From positions 3,844,001-3,908,000 of the forward strand of contig JAOVFP010000006.1 in NCBI GenBank assembly GCA_025738555.1: DNA of 64,000 nucleotides. The letters run 5' to 3'. Below the pieces are notes generated by a model, which saw only the letters and a program-made list of their open reading frames with translations, had not been told where the DNA came from and searched no databases. This document shows positions 48,819 through 59,356 of this stretch, in pieces (position 1 is the stretch's first letter; every line of letters starts with the position of its first letter). Source of the stretch: Cyathus striatus. Lineage: Eukaryota > Basidiomycota > Agaricomycetes > Agaricales > Nidulariaceae. The translations under genes and the position numbers were made by a program.

Positions 48819-50125
48819 ATGGCCGACAACTTCCCCTCTGAAGCCGCATTTCTTGACGCTGCTCGTGGTTTACACATGAAGATGGGGCACTGGCAAGCCC
48901 AGTGTGAGACAATGTCTAGCATCCAACTTCGTACTGAGTTACGCAAGGAGGCCGCTATGCTTGTAAGTGTTTGCTTTACTATTGTACTGGTTGCTAGCTA
49001 ATTGTACCTCTTTTCTAGGAGATGTTGTTAGAGTACACTGAGGTTTTCCCTGCAATGCTCAAACACTCTGTCGTTGAGGAGGTCGTGAGAAAGAGTCATT
49101 CACTCTATATTTTCCTTGAGAACAGGTATAAATTGGCGAAGCCGGTGGGCCTCTTTGCTCTCCTTGAGCAGGCTTGGGCTGTAATTGAGCCAAGGGTCTG
49201 TGCTGCTGAGGCTATTGCCACTATTCTCATTCCTGACATCATTCCTGCTCCAACTGCGCCACCTGTGACACCTGTTATCTCTCATCATCCTGTAAGTTAT
49301 CCTAGCTAACACTTTTGTATTTTATTAACCAAGATCTTTTTAGATTTCCAGCAAGGGTTCCGACATTGTTGCCGATATGGATGATGATAAGGGTATGCAC
49401 GTGACCAGTATGACTTCTCCAACTTCCTCTGTCATTGACGCTGAGGTATCATAGCTCGACTTTCTACATGACAGAAGCATACTAACCCTCATGTTCGTAA
49501 CTTAACTAAGCTCTTCAATGCAATGGAGGTTGACAACGAGGCCAAAGCATCTGTGAGTTATTTTTAAAGTTTCTTATCAAATGAAAATTTAATTTAATAA
49601 CTCCAGTCTTCTACTCACCCGGAGGCGGTGAAATTATCTTTCGACGTGATCCCCAATCTTGATTGCAATAGTCCCACTTATCGTCAAGCTGAGCGCCTTC
49701 ATAAAGGGAAGCATCCCAAAACTGACAAAGATGAGGGTTCTTGCAAGCACCCTCACTTGGTGCTTCCTCTTCCTCGTATGTATCCATCTTTTACTTAGCT
49801 TATCCATTTCTAACCTCTTTACTGTCCTTAGGTACCCCCTCCGAGTGTCTTACTTTTGCTCGGTCCGTGATGGACCACCTGCTGAGCCTAAATAGGATTG
49901 ATCAGGTGCCTGTGCCTTTCCATTTGATGGGGATGCACCGGGCTGAGACTCTGATGTGCACAGCTCAAAGCATTCAGCAGCTTTACAAGACCTTCATTGA
50001 CACCAATGCGGACATTGAGAGATACCTTTGTTACTCTGACACTTGTGGTTCCTCTGGTAAGCTTTGACTCCTGTTTATCTATTTATAAATCACTAGTAAC
50101 TTCTATTGATTTATTTATAGATTAA
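48819..50125 (+). CDS. Antisense gene 2 in gypsy element 2, seven exons, unknown function
   Basis: Exons 48819-48962, 49019-49291, 49344-49445, 49511-49552, 49607-49775, 49832-50056 and 50121-50125. All introns are GT-AG, about 52-66 nt, and the phases agree, giving 319 aa with no stop. The last exon supplies only the final bases of an Asp codon and TAA. Readable blocks: FPSEAAFLDAARGLHMKMGH, EMLLEYTEVFPAML, ENRYKLAKPVGLFALLEQAW, VIEPRVCAAEAIATILI, SECLTFARSVMDHLLSL and HLMGMHRAETLMCTAQSIQQ. I do not recognise the family. The protein looks soluble and helical, without signal peptide. It converges on the minus-strand pol (stop 50295). A truncated copy lies at 42491. Confidence 0.75.
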
Positions 50126-50294
50126 GTTGTACCTGTGACTAGCTAAGGGACTTAGACGCAAATAGGGACTGTTATGGGCGAGGACACTGTATGGTAACAG
50201 TAGAATAGGCTTGTAGCATGATCCCCGCACATGTAGCATCCCCCCCTCAAACTTTTTATATGATATTTGTGATTATGCCGTGCTCTTTCCCTTG

Positions 50295-52105
50295 TTAATC
50301 TGAGTCTTCCAAGTTTGGTATAACCTCATCAAATATATCTGGTCCCATTTTGCTAGAAGATTCGCTTTCACGCGCTTTCAGATGGATTTTTCGGAAATGC
50401 AAGTCCTCCTGAATTTTAGACGGTGTTTCGTCTTCTTCTTCAGATAACATGGTTTCCAAAAGTTCGGGTGTCAACCCAATTAACTTTTGTACTTCCTCTG
50501 AGAACTCTATTCTTTTCCTAGCTAGATACGGTATTACTCGTAATCTAGCTACCTTATTTTGTAATATCGCCCCATTCATTTCACAGAGAATATAACTACC
50601 CCCTTTTGAACGTGATACCACAACATAAGGTCTGTTGTACCTGACTTGATTTTTCAAATTCGAAAGTTTCCCTATTTTTGGACTTCGTACAAGCACAAGA
50701 TCTCCTGGATTGAAAATCCATTCCTTAACTTTGTGTTGCACATCTTGTTCCATTTTAGCTAATCACCTTATCTTTTCCTTAGTTACCCTATTCCGCATAT
50801 CTTCGACGTGGTGCACGTGTTTTGCTAAAGCCCTCGCTCGTAGACCAATTAAATCACTTGTAGACATAAGTCCATCCGGCACTGGTATAAACCAAGTAGC
50901 TTCTTGCAAATCCAAAGGTAACACCAGGTGTTGTCCAGTAATTATAAAACACAGAGAACAACCAAACCATTTCCTAGCGGTCATACGATCAGCCCATAGA
51001 ATGTGCAGCAAAAACCAGTACCATTTTGATAAATCTGGTTCTGAACTTTTTACAAGCATCTGTCATAGATCCCAATGGGGTTGTTTGATCGTTCTGTTAG
51101 CTCTCGAGTTATAAGGGGATATGGATATACCAGTTATATTGTATTTTTCCCTTAACCACTTAACAGCTCGTAAGAACGCGGTTCCGTTATCCGTTACTAT
51201 TTTCTGAATACACCCTCATCTACATATGATGTCTTCTAACAGCCATTCTCCAATAGTGCGCACGTTTTCATTCCTGATTGCTTTAGCTTCTGCCCATGAT
51301 GACAAAGCACAGTGACCGTGAACAATATATTTACACTGATTAGATTTATTTGTAGACATGTTTAATACATCTGTGTGTAATATTTGAAAGATTGACGGTG
51401 TTTCTGTAAGGACAGGCATTGTCTCAAACAATTGTTTCTGCTGTTTCTGACAAATATGACAAGTAGCTATATACCATTGTACATCATTAGAGACCTGTGG
51501 CCACCAAAATCTATGTGTTAATAGTTCCGTGGTCGCAAAGACCCCACGATGTCCTAAAGTATCATGTGCCGCCTTCATCATATACATGCACTCTTCCTTT
51601 TCTACAAACAACTTATGTTGTCCTTCCTCGTCCTTATAATACAACTTACCATTACACAATAAAAACCTGCTAGCTAACTCATAGTTTCGTTTGTTCTCCT
51701 TAGTCCACTCACTACTTTCAGACTTTGGATTTGCTAAGAGTTTGCACATGCTTTCTATGCGTTGATCCATAAATCGCGCTTGTTCCTTATGGTGATCTTC
51801 TGAATATGATGCCCTTAGTTCAGGGTCATCTTTCAGGGTTGGGTTAGGTACTACTGGGACTTGTACGAATTTCTGCAGATATGTTTGCTGAGCCAGAGCA
51901 CATTTATCAGAATTTATTATCTGTTGTCTGATTTCCTGTTCTTTATGATATTCTTCCTTAGCCATATTTAGCTCATCCTTAAATGAATCAATGTCCTCAG
52001 CAATATCATACAGAAATCCTGTTCTATTGTCAATCTCATCGTAAAATTCTTCAAGCTTCAATGGGTCAGGATCACTGTCTCTGGCTTCATATATTGTATT
52101 GGCTT
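50295..52105 (-). pseudogene. Gypsy element 2, right copy: integrase and pol C-terminus
   Basis: Order on the minus strand: linker LKLEEFYDEIDN, zinc region HDTLGHRGVF ... CHICQKQQKQLF, catalytic core (ILHTDVLNMSTNK, KIVTDNGTAFLRAVKWL), then RARALAKHVHHVEDMRNRV and a tail with VKEWIFNPGDLVLVRSPKIG and RYNRPYVVVSRSKGG, ending LEDSD before 50295. TGA codons in CR.GCIQ, WDL.QML and KIR.LAKM sit at Arg-compatible positions. A one- or two-base frame change near 52095 is shared with the left copy and so is older than their split. No chromodomain is evident; the C-terminus is of the basidiomycete gypsy type that recognises its substrate without one. Confidence 0.88.
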
Positions 52106-53400
52106 TTCATCATCCTCAGATTCATCAGTAAACACCCAGTCTGTTTGATTCCCCAGTACATACCTTCGCCTAGATAGACCATCTGGCCCAAATGTCTTCC
52201 CTGCTTTATGAACTAGCATAAAGAAGAAATTTGTATGAATATAATCCACCCATCTATTTGTAGTGGTGTTTGGCATTCCCCCTGGATTATTCAACATCCC
52301 ATGCAAATATTTCGCATCAGTTTCAACAACTAAATTACGACATCCTTGCAATAGGTACTGTTCTTCTTCCAGAACCATGCGTAACCCTAACAATTCTCAT
52401 TTCGGTTGTGAATAGCGACTTTGATGTCTAGTTAAAGTCTTTGATCCAAAGCGAACGTACCAGATCTTGGAAGGATCTACTTCATCCCTTTGATAGATCA
52501 ACCAACCTGCGGCTATGTAAGATGTATCCACAGCTAGCACTAACGGTTGACTACTCTTATAATCCGGAGTCCGAATTGGTAAATAATTCCACACAGCCAA
52601 CTTAGGAATATTTAAATGTGCTTGCACAGCGGTACCTAAGAAACCTCTAACCTCCATTGTATTTCTACAGGGTCCCCAATTCATAACGGAATCAATCATA
52701 TGCTTAGTCAGCTTACATCCTAGGTAAGAACATCTATGTCCTACCACTGTGAACTCATCTGCACATACAATCGACTTCTTTCCAGAGAAAGTTCCTCCCA
52801 CATATCCCATACGCTGTAGAACTCTATTTATGCCTTGGAAATATTCCCAAATAAAGCGTCTGATTTCTGGATTCTCAGGAATCATCTCATAGGTTCCATC
52901 TGGTCGTTCATACCTTGTTTTTCCTCCCCTCATCGGCACATTGTCAATAAATGGCTTAGTGAACTCAGGGATTTCGTCTCTCAAGATATAAGTGACATCA
53001 TCATGGAATATAGCTACTGAATTCATCCATCCCATAGGTAAGGTAACTAATCTTAAAGCTCCAAACGGTGTTTGGAACATTGTAAGATCCCGCGATTCCT
53101 CATCCAATGCATTAGCTTACGTTCCTCTGGTAACATAAATTCCTCCATATGTGCCTTATCAATATATTCTTTTTGTTCCTGAGTATATCTAATGCCTGGC
53201 TCATACTCTGGTGGCTTAGTTGGTAGTTTAGGTAACGTAGCTAAGGGATCTCCTATGATCTCACGTTTGATATAGAACTCTTTAAGGAGCTCTGCTAATA
53301 TTGGTTTGACTTTCTTGGCAACGGGTTTATATTTCTTACCTGCAAATACATGTCATACCGACTTTTTCTTGATGGGTACAGATCTTAGCTAGCAGCATAC
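52106..53400 (-). pseudogene. Gypsy element 2, right copy: RT (core partly deleted) and RNase H
   Basis: The upstream linker (ILAELLKEFYIKREIIG, PPEYEPGIRYTQEQKEYI, EEFMLPEERKLMHW) is followed directly, in a changed frame, by RT from LDEESRDLTMFQTPFGALR. The fingers and first catalytic Asp region are therefore missing. Then TLPMGWMNSVAIFHDDV, TKPFIDNVPMRG (FIDN where the family has FIDD), FSGKKSIVCADEFTVVGHRC and EVRGFLGTAVQAHL. RNase H follows with LVLAVDTSYIAAGWLIYQ, SQPK.ELLGLRMVLEE (TGA at the Arg of QPKRE) and VETDAKYLHGML. The deleted core and altered active site make it inactive. Confidence 0.88.
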
Positions 53401-54707
53401 ATTTCATAATGAGCTTTGCTTGCAACTCGTTCCTGACTGCCAGCGATAATCCTAAAATATCTTTTGGTGTCAATGTGATAGGCACATCTAAAATCTTATC
53501 TACTACGTCCTCAGGCTTTGCATCTGCCTCTACTTCCACTCTCTGTCTATAGGCAGGTTGCTTTTTTGGTAGTTCATTTGCCAGTATCAGCAAGTAACCT
53601 GGACTTAGTTTTATGGGCTTTATAAATCTAAAGGGTAGCTCTGGCCCTAATAAATTATTGTTCTCTAACTTTTTCTTCTTTTTTATGGATTTTATTTATT
53701 TTCATTCTTTTTAGTATATTTTCTTCCTCCTCACTATCTGATTCTGTATCTGTGAGCTCTCCTTCTTCTCGCTCTCTCTCTTTGAATCTGACTGCCTTTA
53801 TTCTTGCACTGTCCTCCGGAGCATGCATGACCTCAGGCTTTTCAAGAATGATTGGTTTGGGCCACTGTACTTCCTTCCTCGAACCTCTCAGAAACCTGGA
53901 TTGATATCCTTACCAGTTCATGTCTGTACATACTGGCTTGGTCCCTCACCATATTCCTGCCACACGTCATTCTCTCTCTGCATTGTAGAGAATTGCAATT
54001 CTTGTATCTGCTGCTGCAAGTACCTGATTTGCTCTGCAGGTTGTTCATACAAATTTACGCTAGGAATTTCTGATTCTTTTCTCTTCAACATCTTATCTAC
54101 TAATTCTTTATAGGGATGAGACCCTCTCGGCAATATTTCATTCGATCCGTTCAACACGATCGATCCATGCTCTTCTCTAATCACTCCCCCTTCGAGATCT
54201 TTAGCTTTGACAGGACACGAAGCGAAACTACAGGTCCCCCCACAATAGAAACATCCCCAGAAGAAAGGCTGGCTACCCTGATTGCCCCCGCTCCAATTTC
54301 CTGCCGGCCTCTGTATCTGGGTCCATTGATGAATCAGATGGTGTCTCAAGAAGTCTTGTCAAACGAGGCTCGCTTACTGATGGCCTTGATGCAAATGGGA
54401 ACAATGGTCTCTCTGGGGATGATAGCGCTGTCTCTGATTGTCTTTGCTCTGTACTAAGCTCTAGCTCTGGGAATGGTCTAAACTCTGGCTCTAGCTCTGT
54501 GCTCTCTCTTTTCACTGCTTTGCTCTGCTCTGCTCTCAATCTATCTCTCGCTAGCTCTTTCTCTAATGCTTGCTGTGCTCTACGTTCTGCTCGTGTTTCA
54601 TGATCAGTTTTCTGATTCTGAGCGCTACTGGACCCTGAACTCGCTTGTTGATCTGCTGCTCTGTGATGTACTACAGCTTTGCTGGGTTTGGGTTCAGCCT
54701 CTACCAC
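53401..54707 (-). pseudogene. Gypsy element 2, right copy: gag and protease remnant
   Basis: Starts MVEAEPKPSKAVVHHRAADQ at 54707. It continues through a charged, Glu/Arg-rich segment, a frame change near 54300 and a CCHC-like knuckle CFYCGGTCSFASCPVKAKD, then NEILPRGSHPYKELVDKML and QQQIQELQFSTMQREN. Several stops follow (53700-53920), then LLGPELPFRFIKPIKLSPGY, ITLTPKDILGLSLAVRNEL. The protease block present in the left relative has been deleted (the text jumps at about 53390). No active product is expected. Confidence 0.85.
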
Positions 54708-54807
54708 ACTTTTGCCGCTCTTCTTAGATTTCAGTGGAATGGCGAGCGCGTTATTACTTATTCAATTCACACTACTCCGCAACATTAGCACTTGTATCCA
54801 GTTTACC

Positions 54808-54825
54808 CCCTCACGATGGGCTCCA
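54808..54825 (-). other. Probable primer-binding site of gypsy element 2
   Basis: Minus strand TGGAGCCCATCGTGAGGG starts two bases inside the LTR end ...GGTACTTTA-TC. A TGG start complementary to a tRNA CCA end, with a run that could pair with an acceptor and T-stem, is typical of a PBS. The tRNA is not identified. Confidence 0.5.
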
Positions 54826-54827
54826 GA

Positions 54828-55850
54828 TAAAGTACCTAGTTTAGCACAACGTAGTATAAATTAAAATATATGTAATTTCACTCACACCATGTACACTCAC
54901 TAAGAAGGTGCTCAGTGGGTAAGACTCGGATGCAAAATGCTTCCGGGCAAAGTAAGTAAATGGGGACGTGTCAAAGACTGATGTTCACAAAGGGAAACAG
55001 CTTAGCAAACACTTTGATGCATGTTTTGATGTGCATTCCTTAATCTCAGACTTAGGACAGGCTTATGACTTCTCACTTCGCATTGCACGGTATTTCTCAG
55101 GGCACAGGAGACTGCCCTTCTACTACACAAAGCTACCTATTCAATATCTTACAGAACATGGCTAAGAGAAACTATATAGTTAATACAAAAGCAGTAATTG
55201 CACATTAGCTAAGCTGTAAATTAGACTTTTAGACTGGATACAGGCATCTGGGATGGACCAGAGTAAATCATCGATATACAAACATATGGTCGCCAAGAAT
55301 GCATTCACATGGGATGATAATGAAGGACAATAACTTGTCCTGCAGGAAGAATGCTCCATACAGAGGCGTGATGCCACATGCTTTGACGCGTGGAATGGGA
55401 ACTGCTGAATAAGCCTGCTGGAAATGCCAGGTCTCAAGCATAGGCTAGGCACCTATGGCATGCTGATGCACAGCACTGGTACAGCATGGTTAGATAGCAG
55501 CAACTGCCGTGGGTCTAGTGCTCATGCCTTTTCCTATGACACAATAACATAGCTTCGATATCCTATTATTAGAATAGATGTGTGCTTAGCTTGATCTCTG
55601 GCCTTACTGGTAATTATTTCCCACCGATGTTGAGAATAAGCTCTGACATCAGTGTTTTTATTCTTAGATGCTTTCCTACTTTGGCTAGTTATGTCCCTTA
55701 TTAGCACGAATTGTTCCCATGCTAGCTAATGGTCCGGGACTTCTACCTTAGGTACTAATTACAACCCAGATATATTATACCATTTGTAAGTAGTGCATAG
55801 AATATAGAAATAATGTTTTTATAGTAGGTAGAAGTATGCTAGGCATATTA
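54828..55850 (-). repeat. 5' LTR (1.02 kb) of gypsy element 2
   Basis: Ends TAAAGTACCTAG...CTAGGCATATTA on the plus strand. Same family as 39413-41313, 39649-40719 and the 166-bp form at 45879. It lies immediately upstream (minus-strand sense) of the PBS and gag. The outer flanks of the pair 45879 and 55850 (CCATT and AGTCC) do not match, so the unit is not a simple intact insertion. Confidence 0.75.
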
Positions 55851-56876
55851 AGTCCGTTGTACACTGGTGATATCTACAAGGTGATAGTCCCTGTGAAACC
55901 ATCGTATGCACTTGTCTATTTTGCAATAATGAAATGTAAAACATATGCACTTTCTAGTATTCACAGTATGCTCCTGGAAGGCAAGACACTTTTTCTAGCT
56001 GTTTAGTTTGGCTTCAAGCCAACCTGTCTTCTGTAACCAAATCTCGACACTGTTACTGGCTGCATATCAAACAATTGGGCAGATACTGAAAAAGATATGG
56101 CATTAAATGAAAGATAGAAAGTCAAGGTAATGGTACTGACAATGAGTTCAAAAGCTTCCTATGGAAAATCAATAAGATGGTAGGAGGGGGGGGAAACTGG
56201 GAGTGGAGGAAAAGCGAGGCAATGTAGACAGGGCCAGTGAGTGATGGGTAAACAAACCTATGCGATTCTTTGTGAGATGTAAATTGGGACGGAGAATTAG
56301 GGCACTTACAAGCTGCCCTTAGTAGCACTGATAAGGGCAGTGAATTAGGTAGCAATTTTATGCTGGTCCTCAGATTGACACTCCGAACAGCATGAATAGC
56401 ATGATGTGATTTCCTTGTGGACAGACAGTATTGAGACGACTCATGAGCCTTGCCATCAGTTTGAGAAATAAGCCGAAGAAAGGCATAATGCTGATCGCTA
56501 AATCTGAAATTGATATGAAACTTGTTTATTGCATTATTACAAAAATTGCATGCAGACTGACAATTTCCATGTGATCCTGAGCAATTAACATGTGCTGGCT
56601 AATCTAATGATTGATTATTAGTTCTATACAAGTGTTGATGTCATGCATGTCATGTGTCGACATAGTAGCTCCTTTTACGAGTGCATCAAGACTTTAATCT
56701 CACTGTATTAATATGAAATGGCGATTGATCAAATGTGATAATCTAATATATCACATAGATTGACCATTACATGTGTTGACCTATCTTTGTGAGTTTACCA
56801 TGCTGTTACCACACAGTACTGAGGCACAATATAAATGTCTCATAGCATGTTGCTCCTCTTCATCTTACTCACAAAT
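55851..56876. other. Spacer without recognised genes
   Basis: Mostly unique-looking AT-rich sequence. The minus-strand frame 56122-56355 has no known motif. Nothing further supported. Confidence 0.45.
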
Positions 56877-59356
56877 ATGCCTCAAAAGCATGATGTGTCA
56901 CCTACTGCAGAAGCTCCAGCCACTACTCAGAAACGTTCTCGGCACTCAGTTCAGTTTCGGCCTGCAGTGAGAACTCAGGTGGCTCCAGATGAAAAAGACA
57001 AAGAAAAATCATCTAGCTCATATAACAAGTCACGAATCACATCACTTACAATTGTTGAGAAAGAAGGCAAGTCCAAAGTGGTAAAGGAATCACAGTGGCA
57101 GCATGAAATTGAAAATAGCAAACAAGATGAAATAACTAGGCATGATGACTTAGATGCTCAGAAAGTTGAACTTGGTGAAAGTAATATTGAATCAATTGAA
57201 GAGGGACAAGCAGTTGATAATGATCCACCATTGAAATCCAAGTGGAAATGAGATCAAACATCATCAGTTAGTCCACTCAGTTTTATAATGTTCATTTCTG
57301 ATCAAATATTCAGGCAAAAATGAAAGAGTGGTTACAATATCAAGATGAATTTCTTAATGAACTTCTTCACCATGATGGAAAGGGAGACTATTATGACAAG
57401 GAAAAATGTTCAGCTTGCAAGAATGAAATTGGTTGTTACAAGTGTAAAGACTGCTTTAATGGTGGTTTACTACAGTGCAAAAAATGTCTTATAGCAGGGC
57501 ATACACATTTACCACTACATCAAATTGAGGTAAGATTATTTTTGTATTTGTAATGTTTTATGTTAATATTTGGTATTGGTTAGTATTGGAATGAGTTCTA
57601 TTTTGAAAAGGAAACTCTGAAAAATCTTGGGCTTCAGGTTTATCTTGGACATGGAGGAGCATTATGCGAGCTCTTTACACTTAGCCATGTGTTCTGTATG
57701 GAATCTGTGTGGAATCTGTATGGAATTTTCGGAATCCGTGCGGAATCTGCACAGATTTTTTTCATTTTGACAGAGGTTTTTTTGGGTCTGTACAGATTCT
57801 GCACAGATTCCGAAAATTCCGTACGGATTATGCAGAATTCCTCGGAATTCCGCATTACAGACCTGAAAATTCTGTACAGAATTTTATTATACTTATTTCC
57901 TTGCATGTGACACTCTGCATTAAGTATGACACTAGGTGTTGAGTGTGATACTAGGTGTTGAGTGTGACACTATACGTTAAATGTGACACTATACATTAAA
58001 TGTGACACTATAAGCGTGACACTAGGTGTTGAGTGTGATACTAGGTGTTGAGTGTGACACTATACGTTAAATGTAACACTATAAGCGTGACACTAGGTGT
58101 TGAGTGTGACACTATACATTAAATGTGACACTATGCATTAAGCGTGACACTATGCATTAAGCGTGACACTAGGTGTTGAGTGTGACTAAGCGTGACACTA
58201 AGTGTTGAGTGTGACTAAGCGTGACACTAAGTGTTGAGTGTGACACTAGGTGTTGAGTGTGACTAAGCGTGACACTAAGTGTTGAGTGTGACACTAAGCG
58301 TTGAGTGTGACACTAAGCGTTGAGTGTGACACTAAGCGTTGAGTGTGACACTAAGCGTTGAGTGTGACTAAGCGTGACACTAAGTGTTGAGTGTGACACT
58401 AAGCGTTGAGTGTGACTAAGCGTGACACTAAGTGTTGAGTGTGACACTAAATGCTGAGTGTGACACTATACATTAAACATGACACTATGCATTAAGTGTG
58501 ACACCAAGCGTTGAGTGTGACAGTATGCATTAAGCGTGACACTATGTATTAAGTGTGACACTATACATTAAACATAACACTATGCATTAAGTGTGACACC
58601 AAGCGTTGAGTGTGACAGTATGCATTAAGCGTGACACTATTCATTAAGTGTGACACTATACATTAAATATAACACTATACATTAAGCATGATACTAAGTA
58701 TTGAGTGTGACACTAAGTGTTGAGTGTGACACTAAGTGTTGAGTGTGACACTAAGTGTTGAGTGTGACACTAAGTGTTGAGTGTGACACTAAGTGTTGAG
58801 TGTGACACTAAGTGTTGAGTGTGACACTATACATTAAGCATAACACTATGCATTAAGTGTGATACTATGCATTGAGAATGATACTATATATTGAGTGTAT
58901 CATGGATTTTGTATAGTGTGACACTTTTCACCTAGGGTTACACTTGACATGTGTGACAAGACAGCAATGCATAAATCCACACAAAATCCATGCAGAATAT
59001 GTATGGAATCCATATAGAATAATCACCTCTAATAATAATAATAGCTACTATATAAATTCTGTATGGTATCTATACAGGTCTGTACGGGTCTGTACAGATC
59101 CGTACAGACCTCTTGGGGGAGTGTAAATTACTGCATTATGCTCAGTTCCAGCTGATGCTCCAACCAATTTAGTTATTGTGGATGATACTGGCAATCATAA
59201 TGTTTCAGTCTTTTTTTGTTGCTGCAGCAAGCATACATCTGTTCCACAGTATGCTCAACTATTGCATGCAGGCTGGTTTCCAGCAAGTTTTGTTAGGCCA
59301 CAAACTGTTTTTACATTTGAGTGCCTCGATACTTTCCATGAACTTACACTACAAAG
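56877..59356 (+). pseudogene. KDZ transposase N-terminal part with CxC2 cluster, interrupted and truncated
   Basis: Likely start MPQKHDVSPTAEAPATTQKR at 56877; Ser/Lys/Glu-rich to about 57250, a probable intron, then the KDZ entry block MKEWLQYQDEFLNELLHHDG. The CxC2-type cluster follows, CSACKNEIGCYKCKDC and GGLLQCKKCLIAGHTHLPLH, with an intron at about 57531-57582. LKNLGLQVYLGHGGALC is cut at 57667 by a hAT-like element (57668-59133). Removing the insert gives the continuous HGGALC|SVPADAPTNLVIVDD, then FFCCCSKHTSVPQYAQLLHA, PQTVFTFECLDTFHELTLQ. Coding ends abruptly at about 59356, where reverse-oriented KDZ sequence begins. The catalytic domain is absent. The family moves DNA by a DDE-type transposase. 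Confidence 0.88.
57668..59133. mobile_element. hAT-like non-autonomous satellite-bearing element, copy 3 (reverse orientation)
   Basis: Perfect 8-bp duplication CATTATGC at 57660-57667 and 59134-59141. The plus strand begins GAGCTCTTTACACT and ends GGGGGAGTGTAAATTACTG. Subterminal GTACGGA-type palindromes lie at 57695-57870 and 59000-59115; about 1 kb of roughly 19-bp array (GTGTGACACTAAGYGTTGA) lies between. Same family as copies 1 and 2, here inside a KDZ exon. Confidence 0.92.
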
